Assembly (NCBI GenBank): GCA_019510435.1
Contig: JAEKKJ010000023.1
Coordinates: 1-64,000, forward strand
Length of the DNA stretch: 64,000 nucleotides
Direction: 5' to 3'
Source of the DNA: Caulobacterales bacterium
Lineage (GTDB): Bacteria; Pseudomonadota; Alphaproteobacteria; Caulobacterales; Caulobacteraceae
The position numbers and the translations under genes are program-made. Within the stretch, counting starts at the first letter, position 1; the number at the start of each line of letters is the position of its first letter. Under the pieces are notes generated by a model that was not told the DNA's origin, did not search any database, and saw nothing but the letters and a program-made list of their open reading frames with translations. Shown here piece after piece: positions 1 through 8,620 of this stretch.

Positions 1-496
1 CCAGGTCGTTGTGGCGGAACACCCGGCGCTGTTCGCGCCCGCCGGCGCGGATGCCGCTGATCATCGAATTGTGGTTCAGCTCGTCGGAGAAGACGATCAG
101 CCCGGGCAGGATCTTGTAGAGCGTCGAGAGCGAGGCCTCATTGGACACATAGCCCGAGGTGAAGAGCAACGCGGCCTCCTTGCCGTGCAGCTCCGCCAGC
201 TCCCGCTCCAGCTCCACATGGTAGTGGGTGGTGCCGGAGATGTTGCGCGTGCCGCCCGAGCCCGCGCCAGCCTCCTCGATCGCCTGGTGCATGGCGTCCA
301 GCACCAGCGGGTTCTGGCCCTGGCCCAGGTAGTCGTTGGAACACCAGACCGTCACGTCGGCCGTCGAGCCGTCCGCCCTGGTCCACGTCGCCCGCGGGAA
401 CGACCCACGATGACGCTTCAGGTCCGCGAAGACGCGGTAGCGGCCCTCGGAGCGAACCCGGCCCAGCGCATCGGCGAAGGCTTGTCTGTAATCCAT
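1..496 (-). CDS. hemA: 5-aminolevulinate synthase, N-terminal part (runs off the left edge)
   Basis: HemA condenses glycine and succinyl-CoA to 5-aminolevulinate, the first step of heme synthesis in alphaproteobacteria, using pyridoxal phosphate in the cytoplasm. About 165 residues are visible, beginning MDYRQAFADAL. Family landmarks are RYRVFADLKRH near residue 20, WCSNDYLGQGQ near 50, GSGGTRNISGT near 80, and LHGKEAALLFTSGYVSN followed by SDELNHNSMI and FRHNDL at the edge. The PLP lysine and the C-terminal half lie outside the window. The start is the only ATG that fits the family N-terminus. hemB is about 4.7 kb away on the other strand, so the two heme genes are near each other but not co-transcribed. 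Confidence 0.95.
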   Translation of the reverse strand, partial: MDYRQAFADALGRVRSEGRYRVFADLKRHRGSFPRATWTRADGSTADVTVWCSNDYLGQGQNPLVLDAMHQAIEEAGAGSGGTRNISGTTHYHVELERELAELHGKEAALLFTSGYVSNEASLSTLYKILPGLIVFSDELNHNSMISGIRAGGREQRRVFRHNDL

Positions 497-654
497 CACT
501 TCAATCCAGCGGCGCGGACGACATGGGCCGCGCACTGTCCGGCCCCCTGAAATACGCCTGGGGTTTTGGCGCCGTCGCCTTGGGTTGTCCACTGGAACGC
601 TCGCCCACGGCGGGCAAGTTTCGTGAACTCTGAGTCAGAATTCGTGAACGGCGA

Positions 655-1548
655 TCACTGAGCCGGAACCCGGCCCCGCAAGAGCTCCAGGATCGCGGAG
701 AAGTCGCGCCCTCCGCCGCCCAGGCGGTCGAACAGGGCGTAGAGGCCCTCCGCCGTGGCCCCGAGCGGGGTCGCGGCGCCGGCCTTGGCCGCCGCTTCCT
801 GGGCCAGCTTGAGGTCCTTCAGCATCATGGCCGTGGCGAATCCGCCCTCATAGCCGCGATTCGACGGCGCCGTCGGCACCGGCCCGGGCCAGGGGCAATA
901 GCTGGTCAGGCTCCAGCACTGGCCGGACGACTTCGAGGCGATCTCGAAGAATCGCTCGCCGTCCAGGCCCAGCTTCTCCGCCAGGGCGAAGGCCTCGCAG
1001 ACCCCGATCATCGAGATCCCCAGCACCATGTTGTTGCAGATCTTGGCCGCTTGGCCGGCCCCATGGTCGCCGGCGCGGATGGTGATCCGCGACATGGGGG
1101 CGATGGTCTCCTCGACAGCGCCGAAGTCGGCCTCGTCGCAGCCGACCATGAAGGCCAGGGTGCCCGCCTCGGCCGCGGCGGTGCCGCCGGAAACCGGGGC
1201 GTCGGCGAAACGGAAGCCCGCCGCCTTGGCCTGGGCGGCCACGGCCCGGGCGCTCTCCACGTCGATAGTCGAGCAATCGATCAGCAGCGCCGTCTTCGGG
1301 GCGTTGGGCAGGATCTGCTCGGCGTAGACCTGGCGCACGTGCGGGCCGGCCGGCAGCATGGTGATCACCGCGTCGGCGGTCTTCACCGCCTCGGCCACCG
1401 AGCCCGCCTTGCCGCAGCCGGCGGCGGCGGCCTTGTCGAGGGCCGCCGCCGACAGGTCGAAGGCCATGACCTCGCGTCCCGCCTTGGCCTGGTTGGCGGC
1501 CATTCCGCCGCCCATGTTGCCGAGACCGATGAAGGCGACGCGGGTCAT
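655..1548 (-). CDS. mmsB: 3-hydroxyisobutyrate dehydrogenase
   Basis: This 297-residue NAD-dependent enzyme oxidises 3-hydroxyisobutyrate to methylmalonate semialdehyde in valine degradation. The N-terminus carries the Rossmann motif FIGLGNMGGGMAANQAKAG. DAPVSGGTAAAEAGTLAFMVG (about residues 115-135) is the substrate-binding signature, and the catalytic lysine sits in GAGQAAKICNNMVLG near residue 170. It is the last gene of a minus-strand run with the acyl-CoA dehydrogenase and 3-hydroxyisobutyryl-CoA hydrolase that catalyse the two preceding kinds of step, which supports this substrate over other beta-hydroxyacid dehydrogenase family members. A GAGG ribosome site precedes the ATG. mmsA is not in the window. 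Confidence 0.92.
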   Translation of the reverse strand: MTRVAFIGLGNMGGGMAANQAKAGREVMAFDLSAAALDKAAAAGCGKAGSVAEAVKTADAVITMLPAGPHVRQVYAEQILPNAPKTALLIDCSTIDVESARAVAAQAKAAGFRFADAPVSGGTAAAEAGTLAFMVGCDEADFGAVEETIAPMSRITIRAGDHGAGQAAKICNNMVLGISMIGVCEAFALAEKLGLDGERFFEIASKSSGQCWSLTSYCPWPGPVPTAPSNRGYEGGFATAMMLKDLKLAQEAAAKAGAATPLGATAEGLYALFDRLGGGGRDFSAILELLRGRVPAQ

Positions 1549-1572
1549 GGATACCTCATTCAGATCAACGCC

Positions 1573-2322
1573 CTATTTGGGCTTGCGGAATTTGTAGATG
1601 AATTGGTCGGTCTTGCCGCGCAGCGGGCCGTCGTCGAACGACTTGGTGGTGTGGTCGTCGGCCGGATTGCGCAGCAGGTCGCTCTCGCCCTCGAACTTGA
1701 AGCCGGCGGCCTCGACCTCGGTCTTCACGACCGCGGGGTCGATCCGGTGGACGGTGTTGGTGGCGTCGGTCGCGCCGGCCTTGGCCACGTGGTCCAGCAC
1801 CACATAGACGCCGCCCGGCTTCAGCGAATTGAAGACGGCCTTGTTGAAGGCCGTCATGTCGATGTCCTTGATGTTCTTGACGTCGTGGTAGTTCTGCGAG
1901 GTCCAGACCAGGTCGGCCGGGGTCGGCACGGTCAGGCCCTGGGCCAGGGGCTCGTGGATCGACTTGACGTTGGCGTAGTTGGCGTCGGCCGCGATGGTGT
2001 CCTGGGCCGGCGGCTTGGACGGGTCACGCACCGGGCCACTGACCGCATAGACCACGCCCTTGGGGCCGACGGCCTTGGAGAAGATGCGGGTGAAGTAGCC
2101 GCCACCCGGGATCATGTCGACGACGGTCTGGCCCGGCTTCACGCCGGCGAACTCCAGCATCTCGGCGGGCTTGCGGGCCGCGTCGCGGGCAGTGTCAGCC
2201 TCGGGGCGAGCCTTGTCGGCCACGGCGGCGGTCTGGGCGGGTGTCGGCTTGGCGATCGCCCCGCCGGCGGCGGCGGTCAGGGCCAGCGCGGCCACGGCGG
2301 TCAACAGGAACTTGCGGTGCAT
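1573..2322 (-). CDS. secreted methyltransferase-like protein (COG4798 type)
   Basis: A 249-residue protein with an N-terminal signal peptide (MHRKFLLTAVAALALTAAAG, cleaved near residue 24) followed by a class I SAM-methyltransferase-like fold: FAGVKPGQTVVDMIPGGGYFTRI is the motif I region, VWTSQNYHD lies in the middle and LKPGGVYVVLDH follows. Export of a SAM-dependent enzyme is unexpected because SAM is cytoplasmic, so the true activity is unknown. It ends in QFIYKFRKPK, almost the same as a paralogue at 56743-57504. It sits 24 bp upstream of mmsB inside the valine operon and 39 bp downstream of the hydrolase gene, so it is probably co-transcribed with them. Confidence 0.8.
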   Translation of the reverse strand: MHRKFLLTAVAALALTAAAGGAIAKPTPAQTAAVADKARPEADTARDAARKPAEMLEFAGVKPGQTVVDMIPGGGYFTRIFSKAVGPKGVVYAVSGPVRDPSKPPAQDTIAADANYANVKSIHEPLAQGLTVPTPADLVWTSQNYHDVKNIKDIDMTAFNKAVFNSLKPGGVYVVLDHVAKAGATDATNTVHRIDPAVVKTEVEAAGFKFEGESDLLRNPADDHTTKSFDDGPLRGKTDQFIYKFRKPK

Positions 2323-2361
2323 GTGAGATGTCCTCCCCTGCGGCGGAAGGCCGCGCTCCGG

Positions 2362-3414
2362 TCAAGGTAGAGGCGACCACTCCTCGTCGGAAGGGAGAGG
2401 GGCGAAAATGCTATCAACGGTCGCTTCGTCCACACCGGCGAGCGTGGGCGGATCCCAGCGGGGCGCATTGTCCTTTTCCACGATCACCGCGCGCACGCCC
2501 TCCAGGAAGTCGTGGCGCTGCACCACCCGCGCGCCGATCCGGTATTCCATGGCCATGTTCTCGGCGAAGGCCTTGGCCTGGCCGCCCAGGCGCAGCTGGC
2601 GGAAGGCCACCTTCATGGTCTGGGGCGACTTGGTGGCCAGGATCGCCAGTTGGGCCATGGCCCATTCGCTGTCCGCCGCCTCCAGGTTGGCGACGATCGC
2701 CTCGACGCTGTCGGCGGCGAATAGCCGCCCGATCTCGTCCTGGTGCTGGGCGATGGCCGGCCGCCCGGCGTCGCCCTCGAACTCGGTGAGGATCGCCTCG
2801 GTGCGGTCGGGCTCGGCCAGGATCGCGGCCTTGAGGTCCGGAATGCGGGCGCTCTCCACGAAATCGGTGGCCAGTTGCAGCAGCTCGCAGTCCGCCGCCT
2901 TGATCCGCGCGCCGGTGAGCGCCAGCCACAGGCCCAGGTGGTCGGGCATGCGGCTGAGGTACCAGCCGCCGCCCACGTCCGGGAATAGGCCGATGCCGGT
3001 CTCCGGCATGGCGAAGGTGGTCCGCTCGGTGGCCACCCGGTAGCGGCAGGGGCGCGAGAGGCCCACGCCGCCGCCCATGGTGATCCCGTCCATGATCGCC
3101 ACCCGCGGCTTCGGGTAGTGGAACAGCAGATGGTTCAGCTGGTACTCGGTGAAGAAGAACTCCCGCGCCTTGCGCCCGTCGCCCGCGCCGCTCTCGGCCA
3201 GCATGCGGATGTCGCCGCCGGCGCAGAAGCCGCGCTCGCCGGAGTGGTCGATCAGCACCAGCTCCACCGCCGGATCCTCACGCCACGCCAGCAGCGCCTC
3301 AGTCATCAGGGCGATCATGTTGGTGGTCAGCGCATGGATCGCCGCCGGGCGGTTCAGCGTGATCCGCCCTACCCGCCCCTCGATGCGGCACAGGACTTCG
3401 GGCTCTTCGCTCAT
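2362..3414 (-). CDS. 3-hydroxyisobutyryl-CoA hydrolase (enoyl-CoA hydratase/isomerase family)
   Basis: A 350-residue crotonase-fold thioesterase that would release 3-hydroxyisobutyrate from its CoA ester in valine degradation. The oxyanion-hole segments are RGFCAGGDIRML (about 60-72) and DGITMGGGVGLSRPCRYRVATE. The segment PETGIGLFPDVGGGWYLSR separates the hydrolases from ordinary enoyl-CoA hydratases. The frame is open further upstream, but the ATG at 3414 overlaps the TGA of the acyl-CoA dehydrogenase as ATGA and gives the expected N-terminus (MSEEPEVLCRIEGRVGRITL). The overlap suggests translational coupling. Confidence 0.9.
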   Translation of the reverse strand: MSEEPEVLCRIEGRVGRITLNRPAAIHALTTNMIALMTEALLAWREDPAVELVLIDHSGERGFCAGGDIRMLAESGAGDGRKAREFFFTEYQLNHLLFHYPKPRVAIMDGITMGGGVGLSRPCRYRVATERTTFAMPETGIGLFPDVGGGWYLSRMPDHLGLWLALTGARIKAADCELLQLATDFVESARIPDLKAAILAEPDRTEAILTEFEGDAGRPAIAQHQDEIGRLFAADSVEAIVANLEAADSEWAMAQLAILATKSPQTMKVAFRQLRLGGQAKAFAENMAMEYRIGARVVQRHDFLEGVRAVIVEKDNAPRWDPPTLAGVDEATVDSIFAPLPSDEEWSPLP

Positions 3415-4550
3415 GGCCGGAACAGCTCCCGCGCGGTGATCACCCGCATGATCTCGTTGGTGCCTTCCAGGATCTGGTGGACGCGCAGGTCGCGCACGAT
3501 CCGCTCCAGGGGATAGTCGCGCAGGTAGCCGTAGCCGCCGTGCAGCTGCAGCGCCTGGTTCGCCACCTCGAAGCCGGCGTCGGTGGCGAAGCGCTTGGCC
3601 ATGGCGCAGTACTGGGTGGCCTTGGGGCTCTTGGCGTCCAGCGCATGGGCCGCGCGGCGCACCATCAGGCGGGCGGCGTCCAGCTCGGTGGCCATGTCGG
3701 CCAGCCGCCACTGCAGGCCCTGGAATTCCTTCAGCGCCTGGCCGAACTGCTTGCGCGTCTCCAGGTAGGCCTTGGTGGTGTCGAGGGCCAGGCCCGCGCC
3801 GCCCAGCGAGCAGGAGGCGATGTTGATCCGTCCGCCGTCCAGGCCGGCCATGGCGATCTTGAAGCCCTCGCCCTCCTGGCCGATGCGGTTCTCCACCGGC
3901 ACGCGGCAGTCGTCGAAGTTCACCTGGGCGGTGGGCTGGGCGTTCCAGCCCATCTTCTTTTCCTGGGCGCCGAAGGAGAGGCCCGGCGCCCCCTTCTCCA
4001 CCACCAGGGCCGAGACGCCCCGCGCCCCCGCCTCACCCGTGCGGCACATGACGACATAGACGTCCGAGGTCCCCGCGCCGGAGATGAAGGCCTTGGAGCC
4101 GTTCAGGACGTAGTGGTCGCCATCCCGCCGGGCGGTGGTCTTCAGCGCCGCGGCGTCCGAGCCTGCGCCCGGCTCGGTCAGGCAGTAGGAGGCGATCGCC
4201 TCCATGGTGGTCAGGCGCGGCAGGAAGCGGCGGCGCAGGTCGTCGTCGCCGAAGCGGTCGATCATCCACGAGGCCATGTTGTGGATCGACAGGAAGGCCG
4301 CCACCGCCACGTCGCCATACGACAGCTGCTCGAAGACGATCGAGGCGTCCAGGCGGCTAAGCGCCGAGCCTCCAACGTCCTCCTGCACATAGAGGCCGGC
4401 GAACCCCAGCTCGGCCGCCTTGCGCAGCACCTCCACGGGCAGGGTCTTCTCTTCGTCCCAGCGGGCCGAATGCGGAGCCAGCTCGGCCGCGGCGAAGGCG
4501 CGGGCGGCGTCCTCGATCGCGCGCTGGTCCTCGGAGAGGTTGAAATCCAT
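3411..4550 (-). CDS. acyl-CoA dehydrogenase, probably isobutyryl-CoA dehydrogenase
   Basis: A 379-residue FAD flavoprotein of the acyl-CoA dehydrogenase family. Signatures seen are YCLTEPGAGSDAAALKT near residue 120, the LHGGYGYLRDYPLERIVRDLR block near 330, and HQILEGTNEIMRVI near the C-terminus with the glutamate of the EGTNE motif. I chose the ATG at 4550 (MDFNLSEDQRAIED) rather than one 12 codons upstream because it matches the usual family start. The hydrolase and mmsB genes directly downstream make isobutyryl-CoA (valine branch) the likely substrate. That substrate is inferred from context; the sequence alone only shows a short/branched-chain family member. Confidence 0.88.
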   Translation of the reverse strand: MDFNLSEDQRAIEDAARAFAAAELAPHSARWDEEKTLPVEVLRKAAELGFAGLYVQEDVGGSALSRLDASIVFEQLSYGDVAVAAFLSIHNMASWMIDRFGDDDLRRRFLPRLTTMEAIASYCLTEPGAGSDAAALKTTARRDGDHYVLNGSKAFISGAGTSDVYVVMCRTGEAGARGVSALVVEKGAPGLSFGAQEKKMGWNAQPTAQVNFDDCRVPVENRIGQEGEGFKIAMAGLDGGRINIASCSLGGAGLALDTTKAYLETRKQFGQALKEFQGLQWRLADMATELDAARLMVRRAAHALDAKSPKATQYCAMAKRFATDAGFEVANQALQLHGGYGYLRDYPLERIVRDLRVHQILEGTNEIMRVITARELFRP

Positions 4551-4674
4551 GCGCGGGTGGGTCGCGCGCGCCAGGCGGACTGTCAATGTCCCGCTGCGGC
4601 GCCCATCTAGGGCGCAGCGTCAGCCCGGGGGCCGCTTGCAGCGGCTGGTTGCCGTTTACCGGAGAAGGCAAGGC

Positions 4675-5157
4675 ATGCGCGTCGCCGCAAGCAGGGCTCA
4701 GGGCAAGCGCCGCGCCAAGACGATCGGGCTGGTGCTGTTGTCGGCGGCCCTGCACGTGGCGATGCTTGGCGCACTGGCGATCCGCATGCCGGTGGCCGTC
4801 GCCCACGTCGACGCGCCCGCGGTCGAGGTCAGCCTCGTTCCCGCCGCCTGGATCGTCCGCGCCCAGCCGGCGGCGCATGTTCCCACAATCCGCTCCACCC
4901 AGCCCCATGTGGTCGAGACGGATATCGCCCCGCGCTACGCCGACGCTCCGGTCCAGGCGGCGACGGGCGAGGCGGCGGACGCGGTGGACCTCTTCGGCCC
5001 GGTCTTCGCCGACGGCCTCTGGCCTCGGCCGGTGAGGGTGCGGCGCCCGGCGTGCGAAGCCGGCGACGACAACGCCGCCGCCGAGGACTGCCGCCGCGAC
5101 GCCGTGCTGATCGGCCTTGCCTCGGAACCGTCGCGGGTCCAAATCCGCGCGCCATGA
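4675..5157 (+). CDS. small membrane-anchored protein of unknown function
   Basis: A 160-residue protein that I do not recognise. It starts with a basic stretch (MRVAASRAQGKRRAKT) followed by one hydrophobic segment (about residues 17-37), then a periplasm-facing, alanine/valine-rich region and two cysteines near the C-terminus (PACEAGDDNAAAEDC). A short cytoplasmic basic tail, one transmembrane helix and a periplasmic part resemble the layout of TonB-like or division-type bitopic proteins, but no TonB C-terminal motif is seen. GGAGAAGG lies about 7 nt before the ATG. Its TGA overlaps the hemB ATG as ATGA, so its translation is probably coupled to hemB. Confidence 0.7.
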   Translation: MRVAASRAQGKRRAKTIGLVLLSAALHVAMLGALAIRMPVAVAHVDAPAVEVSLVPAAWIVRAQPAAHVPTIRSTQPHVVETDIAPRYADAPVQAATGEAADAVDLFGPVFADGLWPRPVRVRRPACEAGDDNAAAEDCRRDAVLIGLASEPSRVQIRAP

Positions 5158-6170
5158 CCCGAGCGCCCCTCGCCGCCTACCCCGCCCTGCGCCTGCGCCG
5201 CCTGCGCCAGGCTGACTGGATCCGGCGCCTGGTGCGCGAGACGGTGCTCACCCCGGCCGACCTGATCTGGTCGATGGTGGTGCATGAGGGCGAGGGCACG
5301 GTTCCGGTGGGCTCGATGCCGGGGATCAGCCGCCTCTCGGTGAAGGACTGCGCGGCCGCGGCGCGCGAGGCTCGCTCGCTGGGCATCCCGGCCATCGCCG
5401 TCTTCCCGCACATCGATGGCGCCAAGAAGGACGCCACCGGCAAGCTGGCCCACGATCCGGACGGCGTGGTCGCCCGCGCCGTGAAGGCCATGAAGGACGC
5501 CGCCCCCGAGGTCGGGATCATGTGCGACGTGGCGCTGGATCCCTTCACCGACCACGGCCACGACGGCCTCTTGGAAGGCGGGCGCATCGTCAACGATCCG
5601 ACCATCGAGACCCTGGTGGCCCAGGGCCTGATGCAGGCCAAGGCCGGCTGCGACATCCTCGCGCCCAGCGACATGATGGACGGCCGCTGCGGCGCGCTAC
5701 GTAAAGCCCTGGAGGCCGAGGGCCTCCAGGACGTGATGATCATGTCCTACGCGGCCAAGTACGCCTCGGCCTTCTACGGCCCGTACCGGGAGGCCATCGG
5801 CTCCGGCAAGCTGGGGACCGGCTCGGTCGAGAACCCAGGCGACAAGAAGACCTACCAGATGGACTCGGCCAACCACGCCGAGGCCCTGCGCGAAGTGGCC
5901 CTGGATATCGCCGAGGGCGCCGACATGGTCATGGTCAAGCCGGGCATGCCCTACCTCGACATCGTGCGCCAGGTCGTCGACGCCTTTTCCATGCCCACCT
6001 TCGCGTTCCAGGTCTCGGGCGAGTACGCCATGCTGATGGCCGCCGCCCAGAACGGCTGGCTGGACGAGGAACGCGCCATCTTGGAAAGCCTCGGCGCCTT
6101 CAAGCGCGCCGGCGCCGCGGGCGTGATCACCTACTTCGCCCCGCGCGCGGCGCGGATGCTGGGGGCGTAA
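5154..6170 (+). CDS. hemB: delta-aminolevulinic acid dehydratase (porphobilinogen synthase)
   Basis: A 338-residue cytoplasmic enzyme that joins two 5-aminolevulinate molecules into porphobilinogen, the second step of heme synthesis. Schiff-base lysines are visible in SYAAKYASAFYGPYREA (near residue 200) and MVKPGMPYLD (near 260). The metal-site region reads MCDVALDPFTDHGHDGL, with aspartate where zinc-type enzymes have the cysteine triad, so this is the Mg-dependent class common in alphaproteobacteria. The frame is open upstream, but the ATG at 5154 overlaps the preceding stop and gives the family N-terminus with RLRRLRQADWIRRLVRE. Confidence 0.95.
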   Translation: MTRAPLAAYPALRLRRLRQADWIRRLVRETVLTPADLIWSMVVHEGEGTVPVGSMPGISRLSVKDCAAAAREARSLGIPAIAVFPHIDGAKKDATGKLAHDPDGVVARAVKAMKDAAPEVGIMCDVALDPFTDHGHDGLLEGGRIVNDPTIETLVAQGLMQAKAGCDILAPSDMMDGRCGALRKALEAEGLQDVMIMSYAAKYASAFYGPYREAIGSGKLGTGSVENPGDKKTYQMDSANHAEALREVALDIAEGADMVMVKPGMPYLDIVRQVVDAFSMPTFAFQVSGEYAMLMAAAQNGWLDEERAILESLGAFKRAGAAGVITYFAPRAARMLGA

Positions 6171-6177
6171 GAGAACC

Positions 6178-6255
6178 AACCGCAGAGATCGCGGAGACAC
6201 GCAGAGACTCCCACCCCGCACAGCCCTCTGCGCATCTCTGCGCTCTCTGCGGTTT
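6178..6255. repeat. palindromic intergenic repeat, family A, copy 1
   Basis: An imperfect inverted repeat just after hemB: the left arm begins aaccgcagagatcgcgg and the right arm ends gcgctctctgcggttt, about 78 nt in all. A second copy is at 28251-28331. It lies between the ends of two converging genes (hemB and the lactonase gene) and could act as a bidirectional transcription stop, although no clear T-run follows. Confidence 0.75.
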
Positions 6256-6267
6256 GAGCCCTCGTCC

Positions 6268-7146
6268 CTAAGGCCGTCCCGAGTGCGGGCTGTCCACGTC
6301 AGCCACCAGGATCTCCCCGGTCCGGGCCCTTGCGGCTGCGCCGTGATCCGACGAGGCGGCCGTCAGCATGAACAGCGTGCGGCCGTCATCGCCGCCCAGC
6401 ATGCAGGCGTAGCAGGGCTGGCCGGTGTCGATCACCTCCAGCACCTGGCCGCCCTCGGCGATCCGCACGCACTGCGGCGCGATCGGGTTGGCCACCCAGA
6501 TGGCGCCGGCCGCGTCCAGGCAGATGCCGTCCGGCACGGCTGGGCTGGTCGGCGCCCAGACCCGGCGGTTCGACAGGTCCCCGCCGCCGCCGATGTCGAA
6601 CGCCGTCAGCACGGCCCCAAGCGTCTCGCCGACAATCAGCGTCTTGCCGTCCGGCGTGATCACCGGCCCGTTCGGGAAGTGCATGTCCTCGGCGGCGACG
6701 CGGGTCTGGCCGTCCGGCGAGATGTAGGCCAGCTTGGCGGTCGGATGGTCGGCCAGGACACCCGGTACGCCCCGCGCCGCGATCTCCGCGTCCAGGTCGA
6801 AGCCGAAGTTGCCCACATAGGCGCCGCCCGCGGCGTCCACGACCATGTCGTTGCAGTGGAAGGTGGCGATATGGCCGAGGTCGGCGTGGACCGAGAGCTG
6901 GCCGCCGACGGTCCGCTTCAGCACCTGGCGGCGGGTCATCGAGACCACCAGCAGGCTGCCGTCGGGCTGCCAGCCCAGCCCCGACGGCTGGTCGTCGAGC
7001 TCGAACTCGGTGCGCAGGTCGCCTGCCAGCGACACCGACTTCACCGCATGGGCGTAGAAGTCGCTGAACCACAGCCGGCCATTACGCCAGCGCGGCCCCT
7101 CGCCGAAGTAGATGCCGCCGGTGAGCCGCCGTGTGTCCCGTCCCAT
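6268..7146 (-). CDS. SMP-30/gluconolactonase/LRE-like protein
   Basis: A 292-residue six-bladed beta-propeller of the SMP-30 lactonase family, which uses a divalent metal to open sugar lactones or related esters. The start GIYFGEGPRWRNGRLWFSD holds the conserved metal-ligand Glu of the EGP motif. FHCNDMVVDAAGGAYVGNFGF supplies the Asn ligand, and PDGICLDAAGAIWVANP supplies the catalytic Asp region. The ATG at 7146 (MGRDTRRL) is preferred over one ten codons upstream because the family begins near the EGP motif. The true substrate is not shown by the sequence. Confidence 0.82.
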   Translation of the reverse strand: MGRDTRRLTGGIYFGEGPRWRNGRLWFSDFYAHAVKSVSLAGDLRTEFELDDQPSGLGWQPDGSLLVVSMTRRQVLKRTVGGQLSVHADLGHIATFHCNDMVVDAAGGAYVGNFGFDLDAEIAARGVPGVLADHPTAKLAYISPDGQTRVAAEDMHFPNGPVITPDGKTLIVGETLGAVLTAFDIGGGGDLSNRRVWAPTSPAVPDGICLDAAGAIWVANPIAPQCVRIAEGGQVLEVIDTGQPCYACMLGGDDGRTLFMLTAASSDHGAAARARTGEILVADVDSPHSGRP

Positions 7147-7239
7147 GCGCGCGCCTTTCTGCGGAAGGTCTTGCACGCATGATCGTCGAGGTAGTCGGCG
7201 CTGTCATCCGGGATGCGTCGAGCGCGCCTGGCCCGTCAA

Positions 7240-7659
7240 TCATCCCGCCGGCGCTGGCCGCGGCGTCCAGTTGAACAGGCTCGCGAACCCTGAACGGTAG
7301 CGCCAGGCCAGGGCCAGCCAGACCGCCGCCACGAACAGCGCCCAAGGGACCAGGCCCGCCAGCACCATGTTGAAGGCCACGATCACCGTCACGGTCGGCG
7401 CCAGCATCACGAGCCCGAACGGCGCGGTGCGCGCCAGCAGCAGGGCGCCGCCGCCGACGATGAAGTTCAGGGCCAGCAGCGGGTCCATGAAGCCGCTGGC
7501 GTGCAGCGCGTTGTCGAACACGGTGGCGCGCAGCGTGGGCTGAGCCGGGGGTCGGCCGACATGGAAGACCAGCGAGGTGGTGATCAGAAGGCCGGTCGCG
7601 AGAAAGTAGAGGCCGGTCACCAGCCGCAGGGCCGTCCACGCGAAGTTGGTCGCCCGCAT
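7240..7659 (-). CDS. small integral membrane protein
   Basis: A 139-residue protein with about four hydrophobic segments (near residues 10-30, 57-77, 82-104 and 105-122). The topology and size resemble the DoxX/DUF4345-like small membrane proteins, but no signature is strong enough to assign a family. It stands alone on the minus strand between the lactonase gene and the alpha/beta hydrolase gene. Function unknown. Confidence 0.65.
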   Translation of the reverse strand: MRATNFAWTALRLVTGLYFLATGLLITTSLVFHVGRPPAQPTLRATVFDNALHASGFMDPLLALNFIVGGGALLLARTAPFGLVMLAPTVTVIVAFNMVLAGLVPWALFVAAVWLALAWRYRSGFASLFNWTPRPAPAG

Positions 7660-7708
7660 TGCCCGATCCTCGCCAGATGGGAAACCGTCGAGCGGGCGGC
7701 CGGCCCTG

Positions 7709-8620
7709 TCAAGCTTGCCTTGCCGTGCCCGCGTCCGCGGGCCGAGGCGTGGTCAGCCAGTCCTTCAGGATCGCGTTCACCGGGTCTGGGGCCTCCTGCT
7801 GGACCCAGTGCGAAACCCCGGGCAGCCGGCGGAGGGTCAGGTCGCGCACGTAGGCCCCCGTCCCGTCCAGCAGCTCGATCCCCAGCGCCGCGTCCTCCTC
7901 GCCCCAGACGATCAGCGTCGGCGTCTCGATCACCGGCCAGGGCCCGCGCAGCTTGCCGCCCAGGCGCATGGCGGCGCGGTACCAGTTGATCATCGCGGTC
8001 ATCGCCCCCGGCCTCTGGGCGTCGCGGGCATAGCGGTCCAGCACGTCCGGGGTGAAGTTGGACTTGTCGACCGCCATGCCGTGGAAGGCCTGGCGGATCG
8101 CCTGCGCGCCGTTGCGCGTCATCATCCGCTCCGGCAGCCCGGGCAGCTGGAAGAAGAACATGTACCAGGAGCGGCGCAGCTGGGCCCAGTTTCCGCGGCG
8201 CAGGTGGTCCATCATCACGGCCGGGTGCGGCACGTTCATGATCACCAGCCGCTCCAGCGGCCGGACCTGGTTGGCCGCGAAGGTCCAGGCCAAGCCCGCG
8301 CCCCAGTCGTGGCCGATCAGGGTGACGGTCCGCGCGCCGCTGGCGTCGATCAGCGCCGCCACGTCCTCCAGCAGCCGGTCGATCAGATAGGCCGACACCG
8401 CCTGGGGCTTGGGCTCGGTCTCGCCATAGCCGCGCAGGTCCGGCGCCCAGGCGCGGTAGCCCAGCTCGGCCAGCAGCGGCAGCTGGTAGCGCCAGGAGAA
8501 CCGGCTCTCGGGAAAGCCGTGCAGACAGAGGGCGAGATGGTCCCCCGCCCCGGCCTCGTCCACGGCGAAGCGGAAGCCGCCAGCTTCGACGGTGCGGGTG
8601 GTGATCGGCGCGGCGCTCAT
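7709..8620 (-). CDS. alpha/beta hydrolase, epoxide-hydrolase-like
   Basis: A 303-residue alpha/beta hydrolase. LCLHGFPESRFSWRYQLP is the oxyanion HG motif region with the FPES found in epoxide hydrolases. LIGHDWGAGLAW carries the aspartate nucleophile (HDWG instead of GXSXG), and RLPGVSHWVQQEAP carries the catalytic histidine. Asp as nucleophile points to epoxide or haloalkane substrates rather than esters. The ATG at 8620 overlaps the stop of the upstream acetyltransferase gene as ATGA, so the two form an operon. Confidence 0.85.
   Translation of the reverse strand: MSAAPITTRTVEAGGFRFAVDEAGAGDHLALCLHGFPESRFSWRYQLPLLAELGYRAWAPDLRGYGETEPKPQAVSAYLIDRLLEDVAALIDASGARTVTLIGHDWGAGLAWTFAANQVRPLERLVIMNVPHPAVMMDHLRRGNWAQLRRSWYMFFFQLPGLPERMMTRNGAQAIRQAFHGMAVDKSNFTPDVLDRYARDAQRPGAMTAMINWYRAAMRLGGKLRGPWPVIETPTLIVWGEEDAALGIELLDGTGAYVRDLTLRRLPGVSHWVQQEAPDPVNAILKDWLTTPRPADAGTARQA

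Noticed and set aside
6178..6255. Classical Rho-independent terminator after hemB
   Set aside because: The hairpin is imperfect, has no T-run and recurs elsewhere as a repeat, so I call it a repeat element.
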